Below, piece by piece: positions 16,628 through 25,583 of a DNA stretch of 64,000 bases. A program made the translations under genes and the position numbers. Each line of letters begins with the position of its first letter. Position 1 is the first letter of the stretch. The notes below the pieces were generated by a model. That model searched no databases and was not told where the DNA came from. It saw only the letters and a program-made list of their open reading frames with translations. The DNA comes from Neisseria perflava (GTDB lineage Bacteria; Pseudomonadota; Gammaproteobacteria; Burkholderiales; Neisseriaceae), in contig NZ_CP079818.1 in the NCBI RefSeq assembly GCF_019334725.1, positions 806,001 through 870,000 of the forward strand, read 5' to 3'.

Positions 16628-17911
16628 ATGTCTAAATCAGTCAAGCTCACCACCCCAAATCAAGAGACCTTGGAACTGCCAGTATTGGAAGCAAGTATCG
16701 GCCATGATGTGGTTGATATTCGTGCTTTGACAAAAAATACAGGTCTGTTTTCCTTCGACCCCGGATTCGTGTCAACTGCAAGTTGCGAATCCAAAATCAC
16801 TTATATTGATGGCGATGAAGGTCTGTTGTATTACCGTGGTTATCCTATCGAGCAGTTGGCCGAAAAATCCGATTACTTGGAAGTTTGCTACCTGTTGATT
16901 TACGGCGAACTGCCTACCCCTGAACAGAAAAAAGAATTTGATGCCACAGTCGGTCGCCATACTATGCTGCATGAGCAGCTGACTTGGTTCTTCCGCGGTT
17001 TCCGTCGCGATGCGCATCCGATGGCGATGATGGTTGGCGTGGTTGGCGCTTTGTCTGCTTTCTATCAAGACAGCTTGGATATTGCCAATCCTGAACACCG
17101 CAAAATTGCGATTTACCGCTTAATCTCCAAAATCCCGACAATTGCAGCAATGTGTTACCGTTATTCCAACGGTCTGCCGTTCAATTATCCAAAAAATAAC
17201 CTTTCCTATGCTGAAAACTTCTTGCACATGATGTTTGCGACACCATGTGAAGAATACAAACCTAATCCAGTATTGGCTCGCGCGCTCGACCGTATCTTTA
17301 TTTTGCATGCCGACCATGAGCAAAACGCCTCTACTTCGACTGTACGTTTGGCCGGTTCTTCAGGCGCGAACCCATTTGCCTGTATCGCTGCCGGTATCGC
17401 CTGTCTGTGGGGTGCTTCACACGGCGGTGCAAACGAAGCTGTGTTGAAGATGCTGGACGAAATCGGCGATGTGTCTAATGTTGCTGCATACATGGAAGGT
17501 GTGAAACAACGCAAATACCGTCTGATGGGCTTCGGTCACCGCGTATACCGCAATATGGACCCTCGCGCCAACATCATGCGCGAAACCTGTTATGAAGTCT
17601 TGAAAGAATTGGGCTTGGAAGACAGTCCTAAATTCAAGCTGGCGATGGAATTGGAACAAATTGCACTGAAAGATCCATTCTTTGTTGAACGCAAGCTGTA
17701 TCCAAACGTCGATTTCTACTCCGGTATTGTCTTGTCCGCATTGGGTATTCCAACTGAAATGTTTACCGTTATCTTCGCATTATCGCGCAGTGTAGGTTGG
17801 ATTTCTCATTGGCATGAAATGATTAGCGATCCGACACTGAAAATCGGTCGCCCACGTCAACTGTATACCGGTGCAGAACGTCGTGATTACGTTCCGGTAG
17901 ATAAACGCTAA
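16628..17911 (+). CDS. gltA: Citrate synthase
   Basis: Condenses acetyl-CoA and oxaloacetate to citrate. From ATG 16628, behind AAGGAG, the product has 427 residues, matching type II hexameric citrate synthases of Gram-negative bacteria. Catalytic His regions are LHADHEQNASTSTVR and MGFGHRVYRNMDPRA, and the catalytic Asp region is near the C-terminal PNVDFYSG. It lies between sdhE and sucA on the same strand. Confidence 0.97.
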   Translation: MSKSVKLTTPNQETLELPVLEASIGHDVVDIRALTKNTGLFSFDPGFVSTASCESKITYIDGDEGLLYYRGYPIEQLAEKSDYLEVCYLLIYGELPTPEQKKEFDATVGRHTMLHEQLTWFFRGFRRDAHPMAMMVGVVGALSAFYQDSLDIANPEHRKIAIYRLISKIPTIAAMCYRYSNGLPFNYPKNNLSYAENFLHMMFATPCEEYKPNPVLARALDRIFILHADHEQNASTSTVRLAGSSGANPFACIAAGIACLWGASHGGANEAVLKMLDEIGDVSNVAAYMEGVKQRKYRLMGFGHRVYRNMDPRANIMRETCYEVLKELGLEDSPKFKLAMELEQIALKDPFFVERKLYPNVDFYSGIVLSALGIPTEMFTVIFALSRSVGWISHWHEMISDPTLKIGRPRQLYTGAERRDYVPVDKR

Positions 17912-18120
17912 TAGACAATACATTAATATATTGTTAAAAAGTCGTTTGAAAAAATCGAATTGCCGTTTTCAATGAGGTTGGTCGTAATTAATTAAGTTGA
18001 TAGCAGGTAATTTGATTTGAAATAGGGTAGAATAAAGTGTCATTTCAGACGGCCTGAATTCCGTTCGGAGAACACGGGATTCTGCCCTTTGTTTATATTT
18101 TAAAGAAAAGAGCTCACGCC
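17912..18120 (+). other. gltA-sucA intergenic region with degenerate DUS
   Basis: Contains a decayed DUS-like inverted pair near 17940-17975 (GTCGTTTGAA facing TTTTCAAT) and one intact DUS core near 18046-18055. TAGAAT at 18028-18033 resembles a -10 box but lacks a -35 at usable distance. Nothing else seen. Confidence 0.4.
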
Positions 18121-20949
18121 ATGATGGACGAAAAACTCAATTTCTCTTATCTGTTTGGTTCTAATGCGCCATACATCGAGGAGTTGTATGAAAAGTTTCT
18201 GGATAATCCAGAATCTGTCGATGAAAAATGGAAACAGTACTTTACCGATTTGAGTAAACAGCCGGGCGCAGTCGCTGTCGATGTTGCCCATACACCGATT
18301 CGTGAATCATTTGCCACTTTGGCTAAAAAGAAAATTGCCGCAGCCGTCGCAGGCGGTGTGGATGAGGCAATGATGAAAAAGCAAGTTAGCGTTTTGCGAC
18401 TGATTTCTGCCTATCGTATCCAAGGCGTGGGTGCAGCCCAACTTGATCCGCTCAAACGTATCCCTCCTCAAAATATCGAAGCTCTCGATCCTAAATTCCA
18501 CGGTCTGTCAGATGCCGACATGGCGCTTCAATTCAATATGGGCGAGGGCGATTTTTCCGGTCAGAGCAAACTGCCTCTGTCCCAAATCATCAGCAACCTC
18601 AAACAAACCTACTGCGGCCATATCGCATTGGAATATATCTATATTCCCAATACTGAAGAGCGTCGTTGGGTGCGCAATTATTTTGAAAGCGTATTGTCTA
18701 CGCCAAGCTACAACGTTGAACAAAAACGCCGTATCTTGAAAGAGATGACTGCTGCCGAAACTCTGGAACGCTACCTGCATACCAAATATGTCGGTCAAAA
18801 ACGCTTTGGTGTAGAAGGTGGCGAAAGCGCGATTGCCGGTTTGAACTATCTGATTCAAAACGCCGGTAAAGACGGTGTGGAAGAAGTCATCATCGGTATG
18901 GCACACCGTGGCCGTCTGAATGTTTTGGTTAACATTTTGGGCAAAAAACCGGCTGATCTGTTTGCTGAATTTGAAGGCCGTGCCGAAATCAAATTGCCTA
19001 GCGGCGACGTGAAATACCATATGGGCTTCAGCTCCGACATCGCTACGCCACACGGCCCAATGCACGTTTCTTTGGCATTCAACCCGTCACACTTGGAAAT
19101 TGTTAACCCGGTAGTGGAAGGTTCTGCGCGCGCCAAACAAAAACGTTTGGGCGAAAACGGCCGCGATAAAGTCTTGCCGGTATTGATTCACGGTGACTCC
19201 GCATTTATCGGTTTGGGTGTTAACCAAGCGACATTCAACCTGTCTAAAACACGCGGTTATACCACCGGCGGTACCGTTCACATCGTGATCAACAACCAAA
19301 TCGGCTTTACCACTTCCGATACCCGCGATACCCGTTCTACCGTACACTGTACCGATATCGCAAAAATGGTTTCCGCTCCGGTTATCCACGTGAACGGCGA
19401 TGACCCTGAACGCGTTTGCTTTGCCATTCAAGCCGCTTTGGATTACCGCAAAAAATTCCATAAAGACATCGTGGTCGACGTTGTCTGCTACCGTAAATGG
19501 GGCCACAACGAGGGCGATGATCCGACCTTGACCCAACCGATGATGTACAAAAAAGTATCGCAACACCCAGGTGCGCGTGCTTTGTACACCGAGCAACTGA
19601 TTGCCGAAGGCGTGGTAACTCAAGCTGAGGCTGACGGTTACATCCAAGCCTACCGTGATGCTTTGGACAAAGGCGAACATGTTGAACAAACAACTTTGAG
19701 CAACTTCCAACGCACACAAATCGACTGGAGCAAATACCAAGGCAAAGATTGGCGCGAAAAAATCGAAACTGGTTTGCCTGCCGCCGACATCGAGCGCCTT
19801 ACCGAGAAATTTACCGCCGTACCGGAAGGCTTTGCCCTGCATCCGACTGCAAAACGTGTGATCGAAGCGCGTAAAGCCATGGCATCCGGCAAACAAGCCA
19901 TCGACTGGGGTATGGCCGAAACCCTCGCATACGCAAGCCTGCTGACCAAAGGTCATGGCGTGCGTATCTCCGGTGAGGACTCCGGCCGCGGTACATTCTC
20001 ACACCGTCATGCAGTATTGCACGATCAAAACCGTGAAAAATGGGACGACGGTACTTATGTTCCTCTGCGCCATATGGGCGAAGGCATGGGCGAGTTCCTA
20101 GTTATCGACTCCATTTTGAACGAAGAAGCCGTGATGGCGTTCGAGTACGGCTTTGCCTGCTCCGCTCCTGACAAGCTGACCATTTGGGAAGCTCAATTCG
20201 GTGACTTCGCCAACGGCGCGCAAGTGACTATTGACCAATTCCTGTCTTCAGGCGAAACCAAATGGGGTCGTTTGTGCGGTCTGACCACCATCCTGCCGCA
20301 CGGTTACGACGGTCAAGGCCCTGAGCACTCTTCTGCACGCGTAGAACGTTGGTTGCAACTGTGTTCAGAGAACAATATGCAAGTCATCATGCCGTCTGAA
20401 GCATCGCAAATGTTCCACCTCTTGCAACGTCAAGTCTTGGGTTCATACCGCAAACCGCTGGTGATTTTCATGTCCAAACGCCTGTTGCGCTTCAAAGGTG
20501 CAATGAGCCCGCTGGAAAACTTCACCGAAGGTTCGACTTTCCGTCCGGTTATCGGTGATACCGCCGAACGCGCAAGCAACGACAGCGTGAAACGCGTGGT
20601 ATTGTGTGCCGGTCAGGTTTACTATGACTTGGAAGCAGGCCGTACCGAGCGTAAACTGGAAGATGATGTTGCTATCGTCCGCGTTGAGCAGCTGTATCCG
20701 TTCCCATATGAAGAGGTTAAAGCTGAACTGGCGAAATATCCGAATGCAAAATCTGTGGTTTGGGCGCAAGAAGAGCCGAAAAACCAAGGCGCGTTCTACC
20801 AAATCCGCCACCGCATCGAAGACGTTATCAGCGAAGAGCAAAAACTGTCTTATGCCGGTCGTCCAAGCAGTGCATCGCCTGCAGTGGGCTACTCAAGCAA
20901 ACATATTGCTCAATTGAAACAATTGGTTGAAGACGCTTTGGCGTTGTAA
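18121..20949 (+). CDS. sucA: 2-Oxoglutarate dehydrogenase E1 component
   Basis: Thiamine-diphosphate enzyme that decarboxylates 2-oxoglutarate and transfers the succinyl group to SucB. The 942-residue protein has the N-terminal E2-binding segment (FSYLFGSNAPYIEELYEKF), the HRGRLNVLVNILGK block, a ThDP/Mg site around GDSAFIGLGV and INNQIGFTT, and the transketolase-like C-terminal half (ISGEDSGRGTFSHRHAVL). ATG 18121 is followed directly by a second ATG; either may be used. It is separated from sucB by an imperfect hairpin. Confidence 0.97.
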   Translation: MMDEKLNFSYLFGSNAPYIEELYEKFLDNPESVDEKWKQYFTDLSKQPGAVAVDVAHTPIRESFATLAKKKIAAAVAGGVDEAMMKKQVSVLRLISAYRIQGVGAAQLDPLKRIPPQNIEALDPKFHGLSDADMALQFNMGEGDFSGQSKLPLSQIISNLKQTYCGHIALEYIYIPNTEERRWVRNYFESVLSTPSYNVEQKRRILKEMTAAETLERYLHTKYVGQKRFGVEGGESAIAGLNYLIQNAGKDGVEEVIIGMAHRGRLNVLVNILGKKPADLFAEFEGRAEIKLPSGDVKYHMGFSSDIATPHGPMHVSLAFNPSHLEIVNPVVEGSARAKQKRLGENGRDKVLPVLIHGDSAFIGLGVNQATFNLSKTRGYTTGGTVHIVINNQIGFTTSDTRDTRSTVHCTDIAKMVSAPVIHVNGDDPERVCFAIQAALDYRKKFHKDIVVDVVCYRKWGHNEGDDPTLTQPMMYKKVSQHPGARALYTEQLIAEGVVTQAEADGYIQAYRDALDKGEHVEQTTLSNFQRTQIDWSKYQGKDWREKIETGLPAADIERLTEKFTAVPEGFALHPTAKRVIEARKAMASGKQAIDWGMAETLAYASLLTKGHGVRISGEDSGRGTFSHRHAVLHDQNREKWDDGTYVPLRHMGEGMGEFLVIDSILNEEAVMAFEYGFACSAPDKLTIWEAQFGDFANGAQVTIDQFLSSGETKWGRLCGLTTILPHGYDGQGPEHSSARVERWLQLCSENNMQVIMPSEASQMFHLLQRQVLGSYRKPLVIFMSKRLLRFKGAMSPLENFTEGSTFRPVIGDTAERASNDSVKRVVLCAGQVYYDLEAGRTERKLEDDVAIVRVEQLYPFPYEEVKAELAKYPNAKSVVWAQEEPKNQGAFYQIRHRIEDVISEEQKLSYAGRPSSASPAVGYSSKHIAQLKQLVEDALAL

Positions 20950-20957
20950 ACCAAGTA

Positions 20958-20989
20958 GCATTCCGTCTGAGGCTGCTCAGGCGGAATGC
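20958..20989 (+). terminator. Imperfect hairpin between sucA and sucB
   Basis: GCATTCCGTCTGAG and CTCAGGCGGAATGC pair with one mismatch around a GCTG loop. The arms look like a mutated DUS. No T-run follows, so this is more likely an attenuator or mRNA-stability element than a full terminator. Confidence 0.5.
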
Positions 20990-21048
20990 CCATATGCAGA
21001 ATTAAAAACACACAACAGGCCGTCTGAAAGGGCCATTGGAGACACAAA

Positions 21049-22230
21049 ATGATTATTGATGTAAAAGTACCTATGCTGTCTGAAAGCGTATCTGAAGGCA
21101 CGCTCTTGGAATGGAAGAAAAAAGTTGGCGAAGCAGTTGCCCGTGACGAAATCCTGATCGATATCGAAACTGACAAAGTGGTTTTGGAAGTACCTTCTCC
21201 ACAAGCCGGCGTATTGGTTGAAATCGTAGCGCAAGACGGTGAAACCGTTGTTGCCGACCAAGTTTTGGCACGCATCGATACAGCTGCTACTGCCGCTGCT
21301 GAAGCACCAGCCGCCGCGCCTGCCGAAGCTGCCCCAGCCGCTGCTCCTGCTGCTGCACAAAACAACGCCGCTATGCCTGCCGCCGCCAAACTGGCTGCCG
21401 AGACCGGTGTTGACGTGAACGCATTGCAAGGTTCTGGCCGTGACGGTCGCGTATTGAAAGAAGACGTACAAAATGCCGCTGCCAAACCTGCAGCAGCCGC
21501 AGCCCCTGCCGTTGCACTTCCTGCCGGCGCACGTCCTGAAGAACGCGTACCAATGAGCCGCCTGCGTGCCCGTGTTGCAGAACGCCTCCTGGCTTCTCAA
21601 CAAGAAAACGCCATTCTGACTACATTCAACGAAGTCAACATGAAACCGATCATGGACTTACGTGCGAAGTACAAAGATAAATTCGAGAAAGAACACGGCG
21701 TAAAACTGGGCTTTATGTCCTTCTTCGTTAAAGCCGCTGTTGCCGCCCTGAAAAAATACCCGGTTGTGAATGCTTCTGTTGACGGCAAAGACATCGTTTA
21801 CCACGGCTACTTCGACATTGGTATCGCAATTGGCAGCCCACGCGGTTTGGTTGTGCCAATCCTGCGTGATGCCGACCAAATGAGCATTGCCGACATCGAA
21901 CAAGCAATTGTTGATTACGCGAAAAAAGCCAAAGACGGCAAAATCGCTATCGAAGATCTGACCGGCGGTACATTCAGTATTACCAACGGTGGTACTTTCG
22001 GTTCTATGATGTCTACCCCGATCATCAACCCGCCTCAATCTGCGATTTTGGGTATGCACGCTACTAAAGAGCGCGCTGTGGTTGAAAACGGTCAAGTTGT
22101 TGTCCGTCCAATGATGTATCTGGCTCTGTCTTACGACCACCGTATTATTGACGGCCGAGAAGCTGTATTGACCTTGGTAGCCATTAAAGACGCGTTGGAA
22201 GACCCAGCTCGCCTGTTGTTGGATCTTTAA
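21049..22230 (+). CDS. sucB: 2-Oxoglutarate dehydrogenase E2 component (dihydrolipoyl succinyltransferase)
   Basis: Core of the 2-oxoglutarate dehydrogenase complex. The 393-residue product has one lipoyl domain with the lipoylated Lys43 in ETDKVVLEVPS, then an Ala/Pro-rich linker (about residues 80-105). A peripheral-subunit-binding domain (AAKLAAETGVDVNALQGSG) comes next, then the catalytic domain ending in LSYDHRIIDGREAV with the active-site His. The ILGMHATKER segment is typical of the succinyl rather than acetyl enzyme, and the sucA neighbour supports this. Confidence 0.96.
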   Translation: MIIDVKVPMLSESVSEGTLLEWKKKVGEAVARDEILIDIETDKVVLEVPSPQAGVLVEIVAQDGETVVADQVLARIDTAATAAAEAPAAAPAEAAPAAAPAAAQNNAAMPAAAKLAAETGVDVNALQGSGRDGRVLKEDVQNAAAKPAAAAAPAVALPAGARPEERVPMSRLRARVAERLLASQQENAILTTFNEVNMKPIMDLRAKYKDKFEKEHGVKLGFMSFFVKAAVAALKKYPVVNASVDGKDIVYHGYFDIGIAIGSPRGLVVPILRDADQMSIADIEQAIVDYAKKAKDGKIAIEDLTGGTFSITNGGTFGSMMSTPIINPPQSAILGMHATKERAVVENGQVVVRPMMYLALSYDHRIIDGREAVLTLVAIKDALEDPARLLLDL

Positions 22231-22234
22231 TCGT

Positions 22235-22275
22235 TTCAGACGGCCTTTTATTTATTAATGAAAAGGCCGTCTGAA
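22235..22275 (+). terminator. DUS inverted-repeat terminator after sucB
   Basis: TTCAGACGGCCTTTTATT pairs with AATGAAAAGGCCGTCTGAA immediately behind sucB; a T-rich tract follows. Confidence 0.75.
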
Positions 22276-22334
22276 TTTTTATTTAGATGTAGCGTAATGT
22301 AGTATCGTGCTACAATAGGCTCAACGAACGATTG

Positions 22335-22392
22335 AGGCCGTCTGAAACATTTGATTCGAATGAATCGACAGATATGGACTTTCAGACGGCCT
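22335..22392 (+). repeat. Second inverted DUS pair upstream of lpdA
   Basis: AGGCCGTCTGAAA and TTCAGACGGCCT are about 35 bases apart, giving four AG-DUS copies within 160 bp between sucB and lpdA. The inner sequence includes a small GATTCGAATGAATC palindrome. Confidence 0.7.
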
Positions 22393-22489
22393 TTTCTTAA
22401 AACCATCAAAACGCAGTCATTCAAAATAAAAAAGAAACAAAAAGTATCGTTTTTATTTTGAGATACTGCCAAAAGCAAAGGATGACACG

Positions 22490-23923
22490 ATGTCTCAATA
22501 TGATGTAGTAGTGATTGGTGCAGGCCCGGGTGGATACGTTGCCGCCATCCGTGCCGCGCAACTGGGTTTCAAAACCGCTTGCGTCGACGCAGGCGTTAAC
22601 AAAGCAGGCAATGCCCCTGCATTGGGCGGTACTTGCTTAAACGTAGGCTGTATTCCTTCCAAAGCCCTGTTGCAATCCAGCGAACATTTCCACGCGGCGC
22701 AACATGATTTTGCTGAACACGGTATCACTGTCGGCGACGTAAAATTCGACGCGGCCAAAATGATTGAGCGCAAAGATGCCATCGTGACCAAACTGACCGG
22801 CGGCGTGAAATTCCTGTTCCAAAAAAACAAAGTAACCAGCCTGTTCGGTACTGCTTCCTTTGCCGGTAAAAATGGCGATGCTTACCAAATCGAAGTCGAT
22901 AACAAAGGCGAGAAAACCGTTATCGAAGCCAAACACGTCATCGTAGCCACCGGTTCCGTACCGCGTCCGCTGCCACAAGTCGCTATCGACAATGTGAACG
23001 TATTGGACAACGAAGGTGCATTGAACCTGACCGAAGTACCTGCCAAACTCGGCGTGATCGGTTCCGGCGTGATTGGTTTGGAAATGGGTTCCGTATGGAA
23101 CCGCGTGGGTGCAGAAGTTACCATTCTTGAAGCTGCGCCGACCTTCTTGGCTGCCGCCGACCAACAAATCGCCAAAGAAGCCTTCAAATACTTCACTAAA
23201 GAGCAAGGCCTGAGCATTGAATTGGGCGTGAAAATCGGCGACATCAAATCCGAAGGCAAAGGCGTTTCCGTTGCTTACGAAACTGCTGCCGGCGAAGCCA
23301 AAACCGAAGTATTCGACAAACTGATCGTTGCCATCGGCCGTATTCCAAACACCAAAGGCCTGAACGCGGAAGCCGTAGGCTTGGAAAAAGACGAGCGCGG
23401 CTTTATCAAAGTAGATGGCGAATGCCGTACCAACCTGCCTAACGTATGGGCAATCGGCGACGTGGTCCGCGGCCCAATGTTGGCACACAAAGCCAGCGAC
23501 GAAGGCGTTGCCGTTGCTGAGCGCATTGCCGGTCAAAAACCGCATATCGACTTCAACAACGTACCGTTTGTTATTTACACCGACCCTGAAATCGCTTGGG
23601 TGGGTAAAACCGAAGAGCAGCTCAAAGCCGAAGGCGTGGAGTACAAAAAAGGTACTTCAGGTTTCGGTGCAAACGGTCGCGCATTGGCAATGGGCAAAGC
23701 CAAAGGTACGGTTAAAGTGTTGGCAGATGCCAAAACCGACCGTATCTTGGGCGTACACATGATCGGCCCGGTTGTCAGCGAATTGGTTACCGAAGGCGTG
23801 ACTGCGCTCGAATTCTTCGCCAGCAGCGAAGACATCGCCCGCATTATCCATGCCCACCCAACCTTGTCCGAAGTGGTTCACGAAGCTGCATTGGCGGCTG
23901 ACAAACGCGCTTTGCACGGTTGA
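22490..23923 (+). CDS. lpdA: Dihydrolipoyl dehydrogenase (E3)
   Basis: Reoxidises dihydrolipoamide of the 2-oxoglutarate (and possibly pyruvate) complex, reducing NAD. The 477-residue flavoprotein has the FAD fold DVVVIGAGPGGYVAA, the redox disulfide Cys49/Cys54 in GGTCLNVGCIPSK, an NAD fold GVIGSGVIGLEMG, and the dimer-interface His in HAHPTLSEVVHEAAL. It stands between sucB and sucCD, separated by DUS hairpins on both sides, so it may have its own promoter. Confidence 0.96.
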   Translation: MSQYDVVVIGAGPGGYVAAIRAAQLGFKTACVDAGVNKAGNAPALGGTCLNVGCIPSKALLQSSEHFHAAQHDFAEHGITVGDVKFDAAKMIERKDAIVTKLTGGVKFLFQKNKVTSLFGTASFAGKNGDAYQIEVDNKGEKTVIEAKHVIVATGSVPRPLPQVAIDNVNVLDNEGALNLTEVPAKLGVIGSGVIGLEMGSVWNRVGAEVTILEAAPTFLAAADQQIAKEAFKYFTKEQGLSIELGVKIGDIKSEGKGVSVAYETAAGEAKTEVFDKLIVAIGRIPNTKGLNAEAVGLEKDERGFIKVDGECRTNLPNVWAIGDVVRGPMLAHKASDEGVAVAERIAGQKPHIDFNNVPFVIYTDPEIAWVGKTEEQLKAEGVEYKKGTSGFGANGRALAMGKAKGTVKVLADAKTDRILGVHMIGPVVSELVTEGVTALEFFASSEDIARIIHAHPTLSEVVHEAALAADKRALHG

Positions 23924-23930
23924 TAGACAT

Positions 23931-23963
23931 TAAGGCCGTCTGAAACTTTTCAGACGGCCTTAA
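23931..23963 (+). terminator. DUS inverted-repeat terminator after lpdA
   Basis: TTAAGGCCGTCTGAAA and TTTTCAGACGGCCTTAA form a near-perfect palindrome eight bases after the stop. Confidence 0.75.
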
Positions 23964-24047
23964 GGCCTCCGACAAATTGAATGTTTCGAGAGCTTCGTTT
24001 TCTGATTTATAATTCCATCAGACAAACAAACAGCATTTACATTCGTT

Positions 24048-24335
24048 ATGAACAAAGAAATAGTCGGTATTTTCTTTATACCGATGGGCATCATCAGCAT
24101 GTGTATGGCCGCATTGTGGCAAATGTATGTGATGATGACCGAAACTTATACGCTCAACCGTTTCAAAGATAAAGAATTGGTTTGGCGCGTGGCATTGTTG
24201 TTTATCAGTTTCAGCCTTGCCGTTTATCTGCTCTGCCCGAATTCGCGTAAAAAAGGCATTGTCTTTTTTATTCTCGGAGGAGGTGGCGCAACCATGTATC
24301 TGCTGGCGCGGATGTGGTTGCCCTTCAGTAAATAG
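24048..24335 (+). CDS. Small three-helix membrane protein between lpdA and sucC
   Basis: Not recognised. The 95-residue product has three hydrophobic segments at about residues 4-27, 43-62 and 68-90, and short charged loops (TLNRFKDKELVWR; NSRKKG). A TATAAT at 24008-24013 lies 35 bases upstream, but without a good -35. It has no clear relation to the TCA enzymes around it apart from position and strand. Sequence composition looks native. Confidence 0.65.
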   Translation: MNKEIVGIFFIPMGIISMCMAALWQMYVMMTETYTLNRFKDKELVWRVALLFISFSLAVYLLCPNSRKKGIVFFILGGGGATMYLLARMWLPFSK

Positions 24336-24406
24336 TAGGGCCGTCTGAAAATATGGGATTGGCCGCAGGGCGATTCCTAAAACCCACTCACCTTAAGGAG
24401 AAATCC

Positions 24407-25573
24407 ATGAATTTACACGAGTATCAGGCTAAAGAACTGCTGGCTAGCTACGGTTTGCCCGTACAAGGCGGTATTTTGGCACACAACGGCGAAGAAGCCG
24501 CTGCAGCTTACGACAAATTGGGCGGCAAATTCGCTGTTGTCAAAGCACAAGTACACGCCGGCGGCCGCGGTAAAGCGGGCGGCGTAAAAGTCGTTAAAAG
24601 CCGCGAAGAAGCTAAAGAAGTGGCTGAAAGCCTGATTGGTACCAACTTGGTAACTTACCAAACCGATGCCAACGGCCAACCTGTCAACAGCGTTTTGGTT
24701 TGCGAAGACATGTATCCGGTTCAAACCGAGCTGTACTTGGGCGCAGTGGTTGACCGTTCTACCCGCCGCGTTACATTCATGGCTTCTACCGAAGGCGGCG
24801 TGGAAATCGAAAAAGTTGCTGCCGAAACTCCAGAAAAAATCTTCAAAGTAACCGTTGATCCGCTGGTCGGCCTGCAACCTTGCCAAGCTCGCGAAGTTGC
24901 CTTCCAACTGGGCTTGAAAGACAAACAAATCAACGAGTTCGTCAAACTGATGACCGGAGCGTACAAAGCGTTTGTCGAAAACGACTTCGCCCTGTTTGAA
25001 GTAAACCCATTGGCAGTCCGTGAAAACGGCGACTTGGCCTGTGTGGACGGCAAAATCGGTATCGACAGCAACGCGCTCTACCGCCTGCCGAAAATTGCCG
25101 CTTTGCGCGACAAATCTCAAGAAAACGAACGTGAGCTGAAAGCTTCTGAATTCGACCTGAACTATGTTGCCCTGGAAGGCAACATCGGCTGTATGGTTAA
25201 CGGCGCAGGTTTGGCGATGGCCACTATGGACATCATCAAACTGAAAGGCGGCCAACCTGCCAACTTCTTGGACGTTGGTGGCGGCGCAACCAAAGACCGC
25301 GTGGTTGAAGCGTTCAAACTGATTCTGGAAGACAAATCCGTTAAAGGCGTATTGATCAACATCTTCGGCGGTATCGTACGTTGCGACATGATTGCGGAAG
25401 CCATCGTGGCAGCCGTTAAAGAAATCAACGTCAACGTTCCTGTCGTTGTTCGTTTGGAAGGTAACAACGCCGAACTCGGCGCGAAAATCCTGAACGAATC
25501 AGGTCTGAAACTGACTTCTGCAGACGGCCTGAATGACGCAGCCGAAAAAATTGTTGCAGCCGTAAACGCCTAA
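24407..25573 (+). CDS. sucC: Succinyl-CoA synthetase beta subunit
   Basis: ADP/GDP-forming step of the TCA cycle. From ATG 24407, behind AAGGAG, the protein has 388 residues and begins with MNLHEYQAKELLASYGLPV. The ATP-grasp domain includes KAQVHAGGRGKAGGVK, and the CoA-ligase domain contains FLDVGGGATKDRVVEAF and NIFGGIVRCDMIAEAI. It is followed by sucD ten bases later. Confidence 0.97.
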   Translation: MNLHEYQAKELLASYGLPVQGGILAHNGEEAAAAYDKLGGKFAVVKAQVHAGGRGKAGGVKVVKSREEAKEVAESLIGTNLVTYQTDANGQPVNSVLVCEDMYPVQTELYLGAVVDRSTRRVTFMASTEGGVEIEKVAAETPEKIFKVTVDPLVGLQPCQAREVAFQLGLKDKQINEFVKLMTGAYKAFVENDFALFEVNPLAVRENGDLACVDGKIGIDSNALYRLPKIAALRDKSQENERELKASEFDLNYVALEGNIGCMVNGAGLAMATMDIIKLKGGQPANFLDVGGGATKDRVVEAFKLILEDKSVKGVLINIFGGIVRCDMIAEAIVAAVKEINVNVPVVVRLEGNNAELGAKILNESGLKLTSADGLNDAAEKIVAAVNA

Positions 25574-25583
25574 GGAGAAAAGA

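Noticed and set aside
19087..19956. 289-codon open frame on the minus strand
   Set aside because: Antisense to sucA, which has full domain structure; no independent features.
22235..22392. Four closely spaced short repeats, considered as a CRISPR remnant
   Set aside because: The repeats are 12-base DUS in alternating orientation with unequal spacers; no cas genes.
22637..23545. 302-codon open frame on the minus strand
   Set aside because: Antisense to lpdA; Phe/Gly/Asn-rich composition typical of a reverse-frame artefact.
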